This document shows, one piece after another, positions 29,967 to 42,637 of a DNA stretch of 64,000 bases. Position 1 is the stretch's first letter. Every line of letters starts with the position of its first letter. Both the position numbers and the translations under genes were made by a program. Under the pieces are notes generated by a model. It was not told the DNA's origin. It searched no databases and saw only the letters and a program-made list of their open reading frames with translations. This stretch comes from Symsagittifera roscoffensis (lineage: Eukaryota; Xenacoelomorpha; Acoela; Convolutidae), in contig NC_087066.1 of the NCBI RefSeq assembly GCF_963678635.1, positions 66,659,477 to 66,723,476 of the forward strand, written 5' to 3'.

Positions 29967-31882
29967 TCTCCCTATTCAAGCAAAAGGAGTTGTGCAGACT
30001 CAGACTCACGTTATCCGCCAATTCGGTCGTTGTTACACCTATGCCATCTCCGTTACGGTTATTTTGGAAGATCGTTCCTACAAATTGATATCTGCGTATT
30101 GCCCACAGAGCCATTTAGCAGATGATATGAAAGATCAATTCTACGATGCCCTTGAACGTGAGTTGCTGACGACCGATAACTCGCTGGTTGGTGGTGATTT
30201 CAACGGACACATTGGCGAGGACAACTCAAGTTGCGAAAGTGTACATGGTGGTTTTGGTTATGGAAGCCAGAGCAGTGACGGCGTCCGACTACTAGACTGT
30301 GCCATGTCTGCACGACTGTTTTTTGCCATCACTGCGCTCAAGAAACTACACACTCAGTTTGTGACATTTATGTCGGGCCGTATTGCAACCCAGATAGATT
30401 ATATTTTTTACAGAAAAGGCTCAATCTCATCTTTAAAGAATGCAAAGACTATTCCAGTTGGCATCCAGCATAAACTTGTTGTAGCTCACTTTACCATGAA
30501 GAAAGTCCACAAACAAAGAAAAGTCAAGCGACAACCAAGGATAAAGACTTGGAAACTACGTGATCCAGAGACAAAGAAACTTTTCACTACTGAGTTTGCT
30601 GCGACACCTGAGACTACTACATGGGAGGAGCTTAAGAACAACCTGTTCGAGGTAGCACAAAATGTTTACGGTGTTTCTCGAGGACATGCAGCTTCACGTG
30701 AAACTTGGTGGTGGAACCAAGAAGTAGAAGAAGCTGTGAGAATGAAGAAACAACTGTTCAAACAGTGGCGCAGAAACAAAAACGATGCAAATCGGACAGA
30801 GTATGCGAATGTTAAACGTGCTGCAAAGCATACGATTTGTGATGCTATCAACAGTCAAGTAGAGCAAGCTATTGCAGAAGCTGACTCTATGAAGATCTTC
30901 AATATATCAAAGCAAAGGGTCAAGCAAAGACAAGACGTTGTCGGCACGAATTGCTTGAAGGATGCAGAAGAGAAACTTCAAACTAACATTGCTGCTCGTA
31001 AGAAAATATGGAAAGACCATATGTATGATATCATGAATGTTGAACATTCTTACACGAGTAGTGACAAACCGGCTGTAGAAGGACCTTCTGAGGAAGTTAC
31101 AGTGGCAGAGCTTAAGAGTGCCTTGCGAGCGTTAGCGAACAAGAAGGCTCCAGGGCCCAGTGGTATCACTGCAAAGGTGCTCAAAGCTGCTGGTGACCCC
31201 TTCATTGATGTACTGACAACTATTTGCAGCCAGATCTAATTCAGTGGTAAGATGCACGATGACTGGAAACTGAGCTCTCTGATTCCACTGTACAAAGGTA
31301 AAGGTGACCCTCTCAGTACCTAATGAAAATGTAAGAAGGCTGTAGCAACGGAGTATGATGCCCTTATTAGCACGTAGTGAGTCAATATGATGGGGAAAAA
31401 AATCCCTTTCATGCATTTTGTAAGTTCTGTTGGATGACACTGTACCATCCTGATGAGTTACTCGGAGTTCAAGGAGGACATTTACCGGGCTGTCCTTGGA
31501 TTATGTGACCAGAATGGTCTGAAGTGCATGTCAGCAACGGATTTTATTGGGAGCAGATTAGCCAGAAAATGGCTGTTTTGAATAAGTATTGGTGTTAATT
31601 GTTCAATTGAACGAATTAGGAAGGATCAAAATAGAGACACGGCACGACCTTGAAAAATTGCGAACACTTAAACCAGCGAAAATCTAAAACCGTTACCGAG
31701 CAATCCCCGAGAGTTCGGAGCGTTATTGGGAAGATCTGCTACCCTTCCTGGTTGCCAAAAAGAGAGCTCTTTGGCTGAATTCGGAAATCCGTAAAAATCT
31801 TGGGAAAGACAGTAGACATTGATTTTAACAGCTTTTAGCTTCCCGGAAGTTCTTGAACTGAACATAAATAACATCAAATTCG
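29967..31882 (+). repeat. tandem duplication unit B (1.9 kb)
   Basis: This is the second copy of 28050-29966. It begins with the same LTR tip (CTCCCTATTCAAGCAAAAGG) directly after AAATTCGT, and ends at AAATTCGT before non-repeated sequence. Because both units contain the LTR/LINE junction, that junction existed before the duplication. Confidence 0.9.
30024..31239 (+). pseudogene. RTE-like LINE fragment, copy B
   Basis: It has the same content as copy A but lacks the one-base insertion. Endonuclease, linker and the first RT block therefore read in one frame (open from 29992, the first 10 codons being LTR sequence) to a TAA at 31237. RT motifs beyond the first block are absent, so it cannot move on its own. 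Differences from copy A include Asn to Ser in the YGS-x-x-S segment and Ala to Ser in an FNI-x-KQ segment. Confidence 0.75.
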
Positions 31883-33947
31883 TTTTTCAGAATTTGAAAA
31901 GCTAGGAGTTGAGTGAAAAAGGATATCCGTCTCCGATGGATATCTTGATTTTTATCACCTGAACAAAAACAATATAAAATAATAGCTATTTTTTGAAGTG
32001 ACCGCGTTGTCTGGTGACATACTGAGACCCAGCCATGAGCTCACTATTTCTGCATGTAACTAAGTTAATTTGCGCGGTTTGATCGATAGGCTTAAATTGT
32101 TATGACTTTGTCGACCTGATGTTAAGAGACCACACACTGAACTGGGTTTGGTAGAGACGGTTTAAAGCACTTAAAGCATGTGAAGCTGTCTTTAGATGCT
32201 AGCCAGTCGTTTTTAAGACCTAGCTTTAATTTTCTGTCGCTTTGTACTTCCGGGGGAATGTTTCATCCATCGGAAATGGATCGAAAGCTTCATTTCAATT
32301 TTATCTCTTCATATGCAGAAATTGAAATTCTGATGTTAATAAATTGATTTCAGGACTTTGTCCAAGAGCCAAAAGTGGATTAAAATATCTGGATCCCGTC
32401 TCTGGACCCCTCCAAGTTCTCAAAGTTCGCGAAGTTCGATACCAGGACTTTCGCAATTTCCCATGTGTGAAACAGGACCTGTAACGGTTGAAACAGTACA
32501 ATGGTTACTCACCGGGTAGCTTCATTTCTTCCATAATCAATTGAATGTAACCTACGATTTCCGTCTTCTTATTCCACTTTGTCATCTTGTTCTAAGTTTC
32601 TAATTTTCGCGGTTTCAATTGTCGCAAAGACTCAGACTGTTACGTTTCTTACATGTTCAATTGGAAAATTCGACATTAATTTTGTAGATTTTTTATTACC
32701 CACCATTTTTGGTTGAAATTGTAAATCACATCCCTAATAGTGGATTTTGAGGTGTCTTACGTCTCTTTTTGTTCTAATAAAAACAGACAGCTTTTTATTC
32801 GAAGAAAACATATTCACCGGATAGTCTCTCAATGTCCTCAATGACTCACCATCCAATTATACATCATCAAAGTGGTACAAAACTATAAGACATAATCTAA
32901 AATAAGTTCACAAAAGGCCATCTCACTTGCATCAAGTTAACTCACTGTAAGCTATAAAAAGCATCATACGGTATCGCTGTAGCTTTTCCATTAGAATAAA
33001 AAAGTTATCTTCTAGTGTCAGTTCCCATCTTTTTTCAATGAGTAAAAGGGCTGGACGCAGGACAACCCTGCCAACTAACAAGCTAATTTTAACCTAGGTT
33101 ACCTTATTCTCTCTGGAATCAATTTAGTTCTTATTTGTCTTGAATAATAAAAATAAAGAAACTATATGATTAGAAGGAACAATGGGTTAGTCGCCTTCCT
33201 CGCGAGAACAATTCAAAACTTCAATGATTAATGTTCCGACTTTCGAAGAAAGTGAGAAATATACTTGCTCGGGGTAGTTTTTTATTCAGACAATTTTACG
33301 AAACTCTGGTCTCTCGGCGGAGGGATCTCTTGATCTGCATGGACCCATCAAGGTGTGCACACTACTATAGCAACCTTCCACGAATCTGACTAAACTGCTG
33401 TTTTTGTAATTTTACTCGGGGCGAAATATCCTGCACTAATATTATTCAAACTTTATTTGTTTTATTAATTCCATACACGACTCAAATTTAAACGCCTAAC
33501 TTTTGATATTATCAGATTTTAATTCTTAGTTTTGTCAATATTTAGTTTACCAAAATTTATTTGAGACCAATTAAAGGCAGTCGCAACATTCAATGCTCTG
33601 CACTGATACGAGCAGTCGTTTTTTGGAGATTATTGGAACATTTTTTCTTCAATCAGAGAACTTTCAAAATATTTTATTCTGGCATCTTACACGACACGTT
33701 ATCTTGAGGTTTTATTCGTGTGGTAAAGGTTTTGTCTTATTTGTGCTTTTGTTTTTTTTCTTTTCATGAAAGGTATACCTATGTCGGTCGTTTGAGAGTT
33801 CATGCACATAGACAGCACCAAGGCTGGAAGTCATTTGCAAATAAAACATTTAGCAACCATAATAATTGAAATGGGGTTGGGAGGGGGTTTGCTTAACTAA
33901 AACACGTTCTTGGTAACAAAAAAATGACTAATTATGGAAGCAGCGAA
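31883..33947. other. non-coding, nothing recognised
   Basis: The sequence is AT-rich with no protein-like frame on either strand. Around 33560-33620 a GGCAGTCGCAACATTCAATG stretch weakly resembles the repeat family seen at 53030, 60990 and 62560, suggesting an old fragment of it. Confidence 0.5.
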
Positions 33948-35657
33948 CCCGGGTCGAGGTACTAGATTTATGTTTTGACTTTGGAAGTCGAGCAAGTGCA
34001 GTTTTGCTACTAAAATTCCGCGGCCGAAGAGCAATATTAAGTCGAGCACAAAGTCGAAACATACCCAATTTTGGTCGAGAAGTCAAAACATAGGTCGAGA
34101 ATGTCGAGCACAGTCGAAACATCCCTCAATTTGGTCGAGCACAGTCGAAACATAGGTCGAGCACAACCGATTTTGTTAATCAAATTTTTAATTTCATTAA
34201 AGGTTTTAATTAAATTTAAATTGGAATTTAGGCAAAAAAAGACAAGCGTCAGAAAGTTTGAACCCTCAACAATCAATTGAGGAGATTTTCTTACCGCAAA
34301 ACTAAAAGTCTCAGAGGAAACCCTTTTGGTTTTTGAAATCTATGGATTCCGCAGCAAGAAAAAATTAAATCTACCCAAAATTCCTCAAATATCAATTTTC
34401 AAATCAACAGTTTTAGACCAGACTTGTAAACAAATAAAAGCAAAAAGGAGAAATTTAATAGTTTTTGATGGAGGAACTTTGCATTTTACAGGTTTTTATA
34501 GTTTATTTTCAAATCAAGCAACATCACAAAAAATTAACTGAAAATCCCACATTAAATTTATTTTTCGTCAATTTACTCAGGTTATTTGATTGTCGAGAAG
34601 GTCGAGAAAGTAGCAACACTTGTCCAGCACAGTCGAAGCATACCTATTTTTGGTCGAGAAAGTCGAAACATAAGTCGAGAAAGTCGAAACATAAGTCGAG
34701 AAAGTCGAAACACAGGTCGGTCAAAGTCGAAATATAGGTCAAGCACAGTTGAAATATGAGTCAAAAAGAGTCGCAAGATAACAAATTTCGATCGAGAAAG
34801 TCGAAACAAATTTTGAGGCAACGACAAAACCGTCGAACACAGTCGAAATGTTTTTTTTTGATCAAAAGTCTTCTCGATCGAAAAAACTCCTCGGTCGAGT
34901 TCAGTCGAAACGTTTGTCTTCAGTAGAATTTGGTCGAAATGTCTTTCCTCGGTCGATTATAGTCGAAACATAGACAACTTGGGTCGAGTCGTTCAAAACA
35001 TACAAAGTATACCAAGTTGAAACATACCAAAAACATACCAAACGTACCAAACATACCAACTTTTTGTACCGGTTGAAACATAATGTACCGGTTGAAACAT
35101 ACCAAATTGTACCGGTTGAAACAAAATACACCAGTTGACACATACCAAGTTTTTTTCGAGTCGATCAATACATAAATTGCAAACGTTGACCCAGATAGCG
35201 GGATGTGTTCAAAAACGTAATTTTCTTGTTTTTTTTTTGAAATTATCCACATTTCTCCGAAGCAAAAAATAGTTGGGAGTCTTTAAGGGTCTTTCCTTTG
35301 ATGGGTTTCCTCGAGCAGAGCTTTCTCCTGATAGTTTCAAGGCTTCCTACTGATACGAAGAACCTTGATGTTCTGGTTTTCGAAAAAATTTGATTTTTTT
35401 TTGGTGTCGAACTTTGGTCGAGAAAGTTGAAACCTATCTGAACTGGGTCGAGCACTTTTTTTGCTGGGTCGAGAAAGTTGAAACACACCAAAATTTGGTC
35501 GAGAAAGTTGACACATACCAAAATTTGGTCGAGAAAGTTGACACATACCAAAATTTGGTCGAGAAAGTTGAAACATACCAAAATTTGGTCGAGAAAGTCG
35601 AAACATATGGAAATTTGGTCGAACGGTCGAAACATAAATCGAGCACCTCGACCCGGG
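33948..35657. mobile_element. TIR-bounded non-autonomous element filled with GTCGA repeats
   Basis: The ends are inverted repeats of about 33 bases, CCCGGGTCGAGGT-N-CT-N-GATTTATGTTT-N-GAC (33948-33980 and 35657-35625), differing at three positions. The interior consists of degenerate tandem repeats built on GTCGAGAAAGTCGAAACATA. The clearest are a 21-base period at about 34655-34720 and a 30-base period (GGTCGAGAAAGTTGACACAT plus ACCAAAATTT) at 35464-35620. A variant zone with ACCGGTTGAAACATACC occurs at 35060-35150. Open frames across it are by-products of the periodicity. No transposase and no certain target duplication were found. Confidence 0.75.
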
Positions 35658-38600
35658 AAGATATAAACGAATTTTTTGCTTGGAAATTACAAATCAAGTA
35701 AGTGCATGTATGAGAATGACTACTACTTCGTTGCTTGAAAACTCAAAATTTTTTGGGATTCAAGCAGACCTATAAAAGAGAACTAAATTGCTCGTAATTA
35801 CACATTGCACTACACTTTACAACCCATTCTTAACTCTAAATTTCCATATTTGCTCCATTGCGATTGGCTCGTAAACTGTCGAGTGACTTTAATGACTCCC
35901 TGGCAGGTGACTTTTCAAATATATCCCAGGAATTCAAGGATAGATTTGCTCATCGCATTATCTAGATTAAGTCATGGACTTCGTCTTTATTGATTGAGAC
36001 TTTCAGGTGCTTTATGCAAATGCAATGGGCTTAAGAGGAGACTGAATGGGAATTATTGAGGAAACAGAAGCTTCCTCTAATGCCCCGCTTCCATTATTAA
36101 AATTGGGGTACTGCTATTAGCATTTGGGGAAACAGGAAACGAATTTATTCCATTAGCGAAATTGGAAACCGCGGTTTTTTTCTTTTCTCATTTGAACATT
36201 TTTCTCTGTTTCATCAATTACTTTTTTTATCACAAATGCGCTTTAATAGGAAGTTTTAAAGCATCAAATACACCACTTTTTGCGTGGAAAAAATATTTCG
36301 TCAGCATTTTAGATTCGGTACTCTTTTTTAAACAGTTTAATTGTGTTTCTTATCTTTGCTAAGCTTGCATGTATTTATCGACTTTAAACCCAAGGGCTTT
36401 GCACTAATGGATACAAGCCGTAAATTTTCAGAAAAAAATCCATTGAAATTTCGATGAAAAAAAATCCCCTCGGGCTTTTTACAGGAAATGTCTCTATAAT
36501 TTAATACCCCCAAACAAGCAAAAAGTGAGATTTTACGGCGTGCGAAGCAAATGTAAATGTATTGAGCAGTCATGCCTTAAATTGCATTTCGTGCAAGAGG
36601 GCTCTTGTTATTCGCAATGGATAAAATTTGATTACATTTCTTCTTTTCTGCAGTGGGCCATTATTGCATTTCCCTGTTCTGAAATAAGAAATCAGAGGCA
36701 CAGTAATCCTGGGGATTGCAGGGGGGAGACGGATCTTTTGATCAAATTTAATTGGAACAGGCAGCTTGCCTCGCTCTTTTGTTGCTACATTTCCCGGCTA
36801 ATAATCAATTTTGCTTCTTTTCAATACTCTTTTCCCTCTAATTGGGTCGCAGTGCTACGCAAAAGTGGGCTTGGAAATGGAAAAGTATTCAAATTAGCCA
36901 AACTTTTCCTGAATTGAGACGTCTGATCTAACATTTTTTGACAAAAAGCAGTCAAGCTGCGTTATTTTTTTAAAAATGCTTTTCTGTGTTAAAAAGCTCA
37001 TTGTTTTTTTAAAGATATGAAAGTGAAATTGTAATTTGAAAACAGCTGGCTTGTTTTGATTATGGCTTTTTGATGACAATAATTTCCCAAATTTTTTCAG
37101 CCTGATTTGTTTTTGTGGCTTTTTCGAGACTCGGCATTGGGGTTTTCTCGCACATAAGTTGCCACATCTGACGATCAATTTCTCCATTTACAACAGTGGC
37201 ACCACAAGTTAACTAGTTTGCAGAATGTCATTTTTATGATGGAAGAGGAAAACTCCTGCACGGCATATGCTCCCAAGTTGCCACAGACAAAGAGAGATAT
37301 ATTGGGAGAATATTAATGGAAAAGTGGAAAAGATGAGTTGTTAAAGGGGTTCTGATCGGTCTATTTGGAATCGCCATTTTTATAACACGTTTTGTTGAAC
37401 TTCAGAGGTACGATCAAAAGTTATGATATAAAGCGATCAATCGTATAGCAAACTTTTTTAAGGATTTGACAAATTGTACAAAGCATCCGTCATCTTGTTT
37501 TTCCAACCACTGAAAGGTCTTCGGGTGTTTTAGTTTTTTTTACAGCAAATCATCAATGATTTGAGCCATATACCATATTAAAACATTTTCGAGTGAAATT
37601 GAAAAGTTTTTGAAATTTTTTTCCGTTTCGAGAAAAACCGGTATGACGTTTTTTCTTTTAGTTTAATTTCGAGAGAAAACTTTTTTTTAATAACAAAAAC
37701 TTTTTGAACTACACTTTGGCAAACACATTGAAAAAAAAGTATTTTGTTTATTATTCAGTTTAAGAGGGCAACTATAGCTGTTTATGCCTAATTAACTTAA
37801 TTAGAAGAAAAAGAGTCGTTTTCGTATATTTTGTTTTGTAATTCAATTTTCGAAAACAACTGTAGTTGTTTATGCCTAATTTAGTAACATTATAAGCTTT
37901 GTTCTTGTTCCCCTCATCGCACCAGAAACACAAAAAAACGGCTCAAGTTTGAAAAAAAAACCGCCTGAGGCGCAGAACAGCTGGCAAAATAGGTGTTTTG
38001 GGGGACTTGAAAAATTTACCATAAAAACTATTTTTGAAGCACTCTTCCCTTGATATAGATTTAAATGTCTCTGTTAAATTGAGTATACTTTTAAGTTTTC
38101 TGAAAAAAAAGAAGTTGAAAAAAAAACTAAGATGAATGGATGCCACACGCTGGTATCACTGATTAACTACACCTGTTGTTCTTGAAGGGTTACTTGAAAA
38201 CCAGTTACATGCAAACCAGTTACATTTTGGTCAGTTTGATACCAGCTTGAGAGATATTAATTGAGAAATGGAACTAGGCACAGTTCTAAGAAAAAAATCA
38301 TCGCCAATAACGGTGATTTTCCGAAGTCGTTTCTCGTGGTTTCCCGAGCTGTCTTGATTTCCAAACAGGTTATAACTACTGCAGATGGGGGTTCCAGGAC
38401 ATTAGGGAGTCCAGAATCTAGTCGTCTTTTTCCAAAATGTCGTGTTCCGTTTTTATTTCGAGGCTTTGAAAAGGAAACCAATTCATAGTAACATTTGAAT
38501 TCAAATTATGAATGTGAACTATGAAGATAATCACTTGAGCTAGATTTTGCCAGAAAACAGGCTTCTGATATCAAAGAGTTTCACTCAACTTGTTATGGAA

Positions 38601-39720
38601 ACAGTAATTATAAACAAAATCAGTGACCTGAGTCAAAAATTTGTTAACATTATTTCAAGTTTACATAATTTATAACACTGGCAAAGTAAGTTGAATGGTT
38701 AACAAAAATAAATGAAGGTTGACAGGAAAAACATGAGGCAGCTATTAATTCATGATGAAAAAGAAGCCGAGTAAGTGTGGTTTTAATGATGACATTTATG
38801 TGTGAGAGAAGAAGTAGTGTATGTAGACCCAACACCATAGGTAATGCCAGAAGAAACAGGTCAGTCTTATGTCAAGGTCAACCGGAGAGAGTGAAGTGAG
38901 AGTTGACCCTGAACTTGACCCGGGTTAGTTGTTGGCAGTATAGTAATTAGTTAGCTTAGCTCTGTTTTGACAGCCGGTCAAGGCGAACAGTGATGCTTGG
39001 CGGGGCAGCTAATAATGAATGGTTATAACATCACACCACAGATGTCGATAACTCATCATACGTTATAGCATCCACCTCTTGGACCAAGGTACGACATCAC
39101 TTTTACAATTATATTAATAATCATCTAACCTAATCTAAACTGCATGTAATTTACATGTTATTTATCCAAAACGCATCATAACTGAAAATCCGTAGGAAAG
39201 TTTTTCAACTCCGCTAATTTTGCAAATGAGAATAAGAAATGAAATCTGGTATGAAATGAGAGAAAGAAAATGTCACTAATTAGAAAGTAGCACCAAGTGT
39301 GAAATCATTTCACTAGGGAACAGCATCACAGGTGAACATAATTTGATCAGTTGTTGTTATTGTTTTTTGGGCCAAATTACTCATGTGGGGAAGAGGCTCA
39401 GCCTCCCAGCATGTTTCCAGCTCTAATCAATATTTCGAATCAACTGCTATTGTTGTGGTTTGTATGTTTGTTTGCTTTTTTAATCCATGATTTTCCTCTT
39501 TCCACAACTGGGACTTCATATCTCGGCGTGAAAACTAAAACAAAAGGGAACCGATAATATATGATTATCAACATGAACAGCAGAGTAATAATTCAAAGTA
39601 ATCTCAAAAACCATCGGAAAAACTTTCAGCACAGCCATCGGCTGCAATTTATTAAATTTCTCAATCCCAAATTTTAAGGCAAAATTTGAAAACAGTTCTT
39701 TGAAATACATGTTTACAGGA
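35658..39720. other. non-coding, nothing firmly recognised
   Basis: About 4 kb of AT-rich sequence without a credible exon. An octamer-like ATGCAAAT occurs at about 36015 within TTATGCAAATGCAA. A more GC-rich, TGACC-containing stretch lies at 38870-39000. Neither is enough to call a regulatory element. Confidence 0.4.
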
Positions 39721-39724
39721 TGTA

Positions 39725-39730
39725 TTTATT
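39725..39730 (-). terminator. poly(A) signal of the Id-like gene
   Basis: AATAAA on the minus strand lies about 213 bases beyond the stop codon at 39943. Several further AATAAA-like words follow, so the exact site is uncertain. Confidence 0.45.
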
Positions 39731-39942
39731 AAGGTACAATAAATAATAAATAATATAGATGTACTTACAATCATGGCTCGGAGATCTGAGCCAGTTGTCT
39801 CAAGAGAAAAATCTAGACAACGAGGGGGAGAGTATGTACGTGGCCTGTCCTCATAGCAAACAGATAGAGTTAAAAAGAGATAATGGCATGTTCGAAACTC
39901 TCCCGGTCCCGAGATCCTCCGTTTTCTTTCTTGGAGGAAATG

Positions 39943-40569
39943 TCATAGGCTGAAGGGATTCTGAAACAGACAGCAATTAATCTAGTTAAAATTTCTCACA
40001 GATTTTGATTTAAATTAAAGCTTCAAAACTTGGAATTTAACAATTACCTGTTCTGATTTGTCGACAAAAACTGCCAAATTATCATCTAGGTTCTTCAATG
40101 GTGTTCGGGCAGCGCCGATTAAATCTGATGAAATTGTTGTTGCCGTGGTCGGAATTAGCATTGAAGTTTCGTCCCGCTGAACACTTTCAACCATTGATCC
40201 CGAGCCGCATACGACTTCGTCTTCTTCGTCCGAGCTCGTATCCGAGTCATCCTCCAATCGCAGATCAGTTCCGAAGTCCATTCGGCGAAGAAGTTCGTCC
40301 TCAAGTTCCGATATGTAGTCAATCACACATCCGATTAAGTCGTCCTGCCCCATTTTGCTCTCAGCTTTGGGTACTATTTGGACTAACTTTTCGTAGCAGT
40401 CTTCGATGGTCTTCAATGAGTCCAAATCTACTGCTGGAATCAAGTTCGGCTTTCTGGACGGGGACTTTTTCTTCATTATATTCGGATGGATTTGTTGAGA
40501 GTTCAGACGGTGCAAAATAATGTCAGATCGTTTTTGTGTCGGTGGAAAATTTGTTTCACAAGTTTTCAT
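39943..40569 (-). CDS. Id-like HLH protein (inhibitor of DNA binding family)
   Basis: There are two exons. Exon 1 runs from the ATG at 40569 to 40048 (174 codons, phase 0). The donor is CAG|GTAATT. The intron is 87 bases (40047-39961) with acceptor CTGTCTGTTTCAG. Exon 2 adds Asn-Pro-Phe-Ser-Leu and a TGA at 39945-39943, giving 179 residues. The HLH domain spans about residues 50-95: helix 1 IEDCYEKLVQIVP, a loop, then helix 2 LIGCVIDYISELEDEL. The DCY-x-KL...VP and VIDYI-x-x-LE signatures are those of Id/extramacrochaetae proteins. No DNA-binding basic region joins helix 1, so it would dimerise with bHLH activators and block them. An acidic stretch (DTSSDEEDE) follows. Reading through the donor gives only ten more residues, so splicing is the better model. 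Confidence 0.8.
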
Positions 40570-40836
40570 TTTTTAACTTAATTCAAATCTTTAACTTAAC
40601 TCTAGTAAAATCTTTAAGTTTTTCAAAATGTAAGATTTTGTGGGCTTCTTGGATAGTTTGATGGAAATGGCTCGACTTGTTTTCAAGGGAGCCGAGAGAT
40701 GATCTTCTATATGTATTGCATGCAGGTAGCAATTGGTAACAAAACGAAGATATGTTTCTCTCCTTCGTGTTTGAGAGAATGTACCTTTGGAACAAGACAA
40801 TACAGTTCCCAAAAGGCAGAACAACGATCGGGTAAA

Positions 40837-40844
40837 TTTATATA
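40837..40844 (-). promoter_or_regulatory. TATA box candidate for the Id-like gene
   Basis: TATATAAA reads on the minus strand about 270 bases upstream of the start codon, so transcription would begin near 40810 and give a 5' UTR of about 240 bases. Location is suitable but AT-rich sequence makes chance matches common. Confidence 0.35.
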
Positions 40845-41792
40845 TACTAAGGGAAAAGAATCGCCTGACTAGGCCGTGTAGTGTAAGAGCAAGCAACTGA
40901 GGGGAATATTCAGCACGTAGGGGACTATCGAAGGGTAAAAATCTCAACCAATGAGAATTGAGCAGGAAATGCGTGTTTAGATTTGACAAGAAAAAGGTTG
41001 TCACATATGTGCTAATCTGACAAATAAAAAGATAATGAGTTGGCGCTTATGAGGATTCGCGTCGGCGCTTGTTCAAGATAAGCCACAACATGATTACTTA
41101 AACAAACTCGGAGCATAAATCCGGATTCTTAAGTGACCAGAATTGCAAATATGCGCCGGATTCAAGTGAATTTTGTTAATTTAATTAGGATTTGATAGTT
41201 TTAATTTAGCACTAAATAGACACAATTATACCAAAACTTATTTTTATGGCAATCAACATGGAATGAAACTAGGTGGTAAGAGCTTTCAGGCTCTGAGTCA
41301 TCCAATCAGCTTCGGTTCTTAAAAACAATTTTGGCGTACATGATGTTATGTAATTTTGGCGTAGTGAACAAATTACTATTGTGAACATATTTTTTCTTCA
41401 TATTTTACATGGTAGCATCACCAGACATCTAGCCCTAATATCATATAAAACAAGAAAAAAGAAATTTTAAAATGTGATGGAAAGTAGAAAAGAGCCTCGA
41501 ACTAATCAAGGAGGTTTGGATGCGCGTGACTTAAATCTCAGCACGTGCTGCGATAGAAAGTATCCGAATATTCAGATACCAAAGAATATAATCAAGACAA
41601 AGCAACCAAGAGATTAATCTTAGAAAAATCTTAATAAATCCAGTAAAAAATAAAGATCATCAATCTCTAGAGCCAAAAACAAGGGCATCTTATACGTATT
41701 TATACAGATCACAAAAACTAGTTTTGGCCAGCAATAAATAAATGAATAAGGAATAGTAAGTAAAACAGTTATAACTAAGGTAGAGTAAAAGT
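40845..41792. other. intergenic, nothing recognised
   Basis: This AT-rich stretch lies between two divergently oriented genes and has no protein-like frame. It may hold promoters for both. Confidence 0.4.
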
Positions 41793-41984
41793 ATGGACAT
41801 GGTGGAGGACGTGTTCTTTCCCCTGTACATAGCGAGGATGGGGGCCACGAATGAGGAGGAGATAGAGGCCGACCAGCAGAGTCAGGAGAGACAGCAGGAG
41901 CTGCAGGAGCAGGAGCAGCAGAGGTTCATCATGGAGATAGAGAACGAGGAAATGTCCAGCATACTACTCGGTATAGATTTGTAG
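41793..41984 (+). CDS. small acidic Gln/Glu-rich protein, unknown
   Basis: This 63-codon frame is strikingly GC-rich and codon-biased (GAG, CAG, CTG) within AT-rich surroundings, the best sign that it is coding. The product has a hydrophobic N-terminus (VEDVFFPLYIARMG), a Q/E-rich helix (residues 22-46) and a short end EEMSSILLGIDL. An AATAAA occurs about 50 bases after the stop. It could be a complete small protein or the last exon of a longer gene. The ATG lies soon after GTAGAG, so an acceptor just upstream is possible. No family was recognised. Confidence 0.6.
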   Translation: MDMVEDVFFPLYIARMGATNEEEIEADQQSQERQQELQEQEQQRFIMEIENEEMSSILLGIDL

Positions 41985-42637
41985 CCACACGCACACTTCG
42001 GCTGTTTCATGAAAACCATGGCAGCTTTTGTAGAAATAAATTGTGAAAAAATAGGAGCTTCGAGGACTGTTCAAATATCGCATGCTTATGCGTTTTAGAA
42101 AATTAGAGACATTTAGAGACAAAAACAATACATTTTTTGAGAGCCATGATGCGACCCTGATTATTAGACAAGCATTAATAATTATTGGCTCTTTTCCAGT
42201 TCCCCGCCTTTTGATTTTTTCTGAAATTCATTAAAGGAAAGTCTATTTTAAATTACTTTTCATGTTAAAAACTGCTTTGAAACGTGTCAGCGTGAACAGG
42301 TGAACAAATTTTTACATTTTTTACATGCAAACTGCCGCGTGAACAATTTTGGAGCAGCTTTATTTAACTTTTTTACGAGGGGGTGGGAAACTGGAAAAGA
42401 GCCCAATTAATTTTGCTCTACCAAATAATTGTACTAATGGTGAGGTGACGAAAAGCCCATTTAATAATTTCTTCAGTTTCAGTTGAAAGCTCGAATTGCA
42501 ACTTAAAAAACGAGAACTTTTTTGTACAGTTAGTTGCATGTGAAAAACAATACTTTCAAAACCTTCTACGATTTTAAAAGTATAAAAAACTGTATGTGAG
42601 AATTTAAGGTTACATTCTGACTACACTATCGCAAAGG
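41985..42637. other. intergenic stretch containing a small MITE
   Basis: The sequence is non-coding and AT-rich. Apart from the poly(A) signal near 42036 and the inverted-repeat element at 42179-42408, nothing is recognised. Confidence 0.4.
42179..42408. repeat. small TIR element (MITE-like)
   Basis: GGCTCTTTTCCAGTTCCCCG near the left end (from 42187) is inverted at the right end, GGGAAACTGGAAAAGAGCC (42384-42402). The AATTA-like words on both sides could be a target duplication. A third, single copy of GGCTCTTTTCCAGTCCCCC lies at 43018, outside the element. Confidence 0.55.

Noticed and set aside
35390-35701. Repetitive open frames (WSRKLTHTKI-type) in the GTCGA array
   Set aside because: A 30-base period keeps frames open on both strands. 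No start context or conserved domain.
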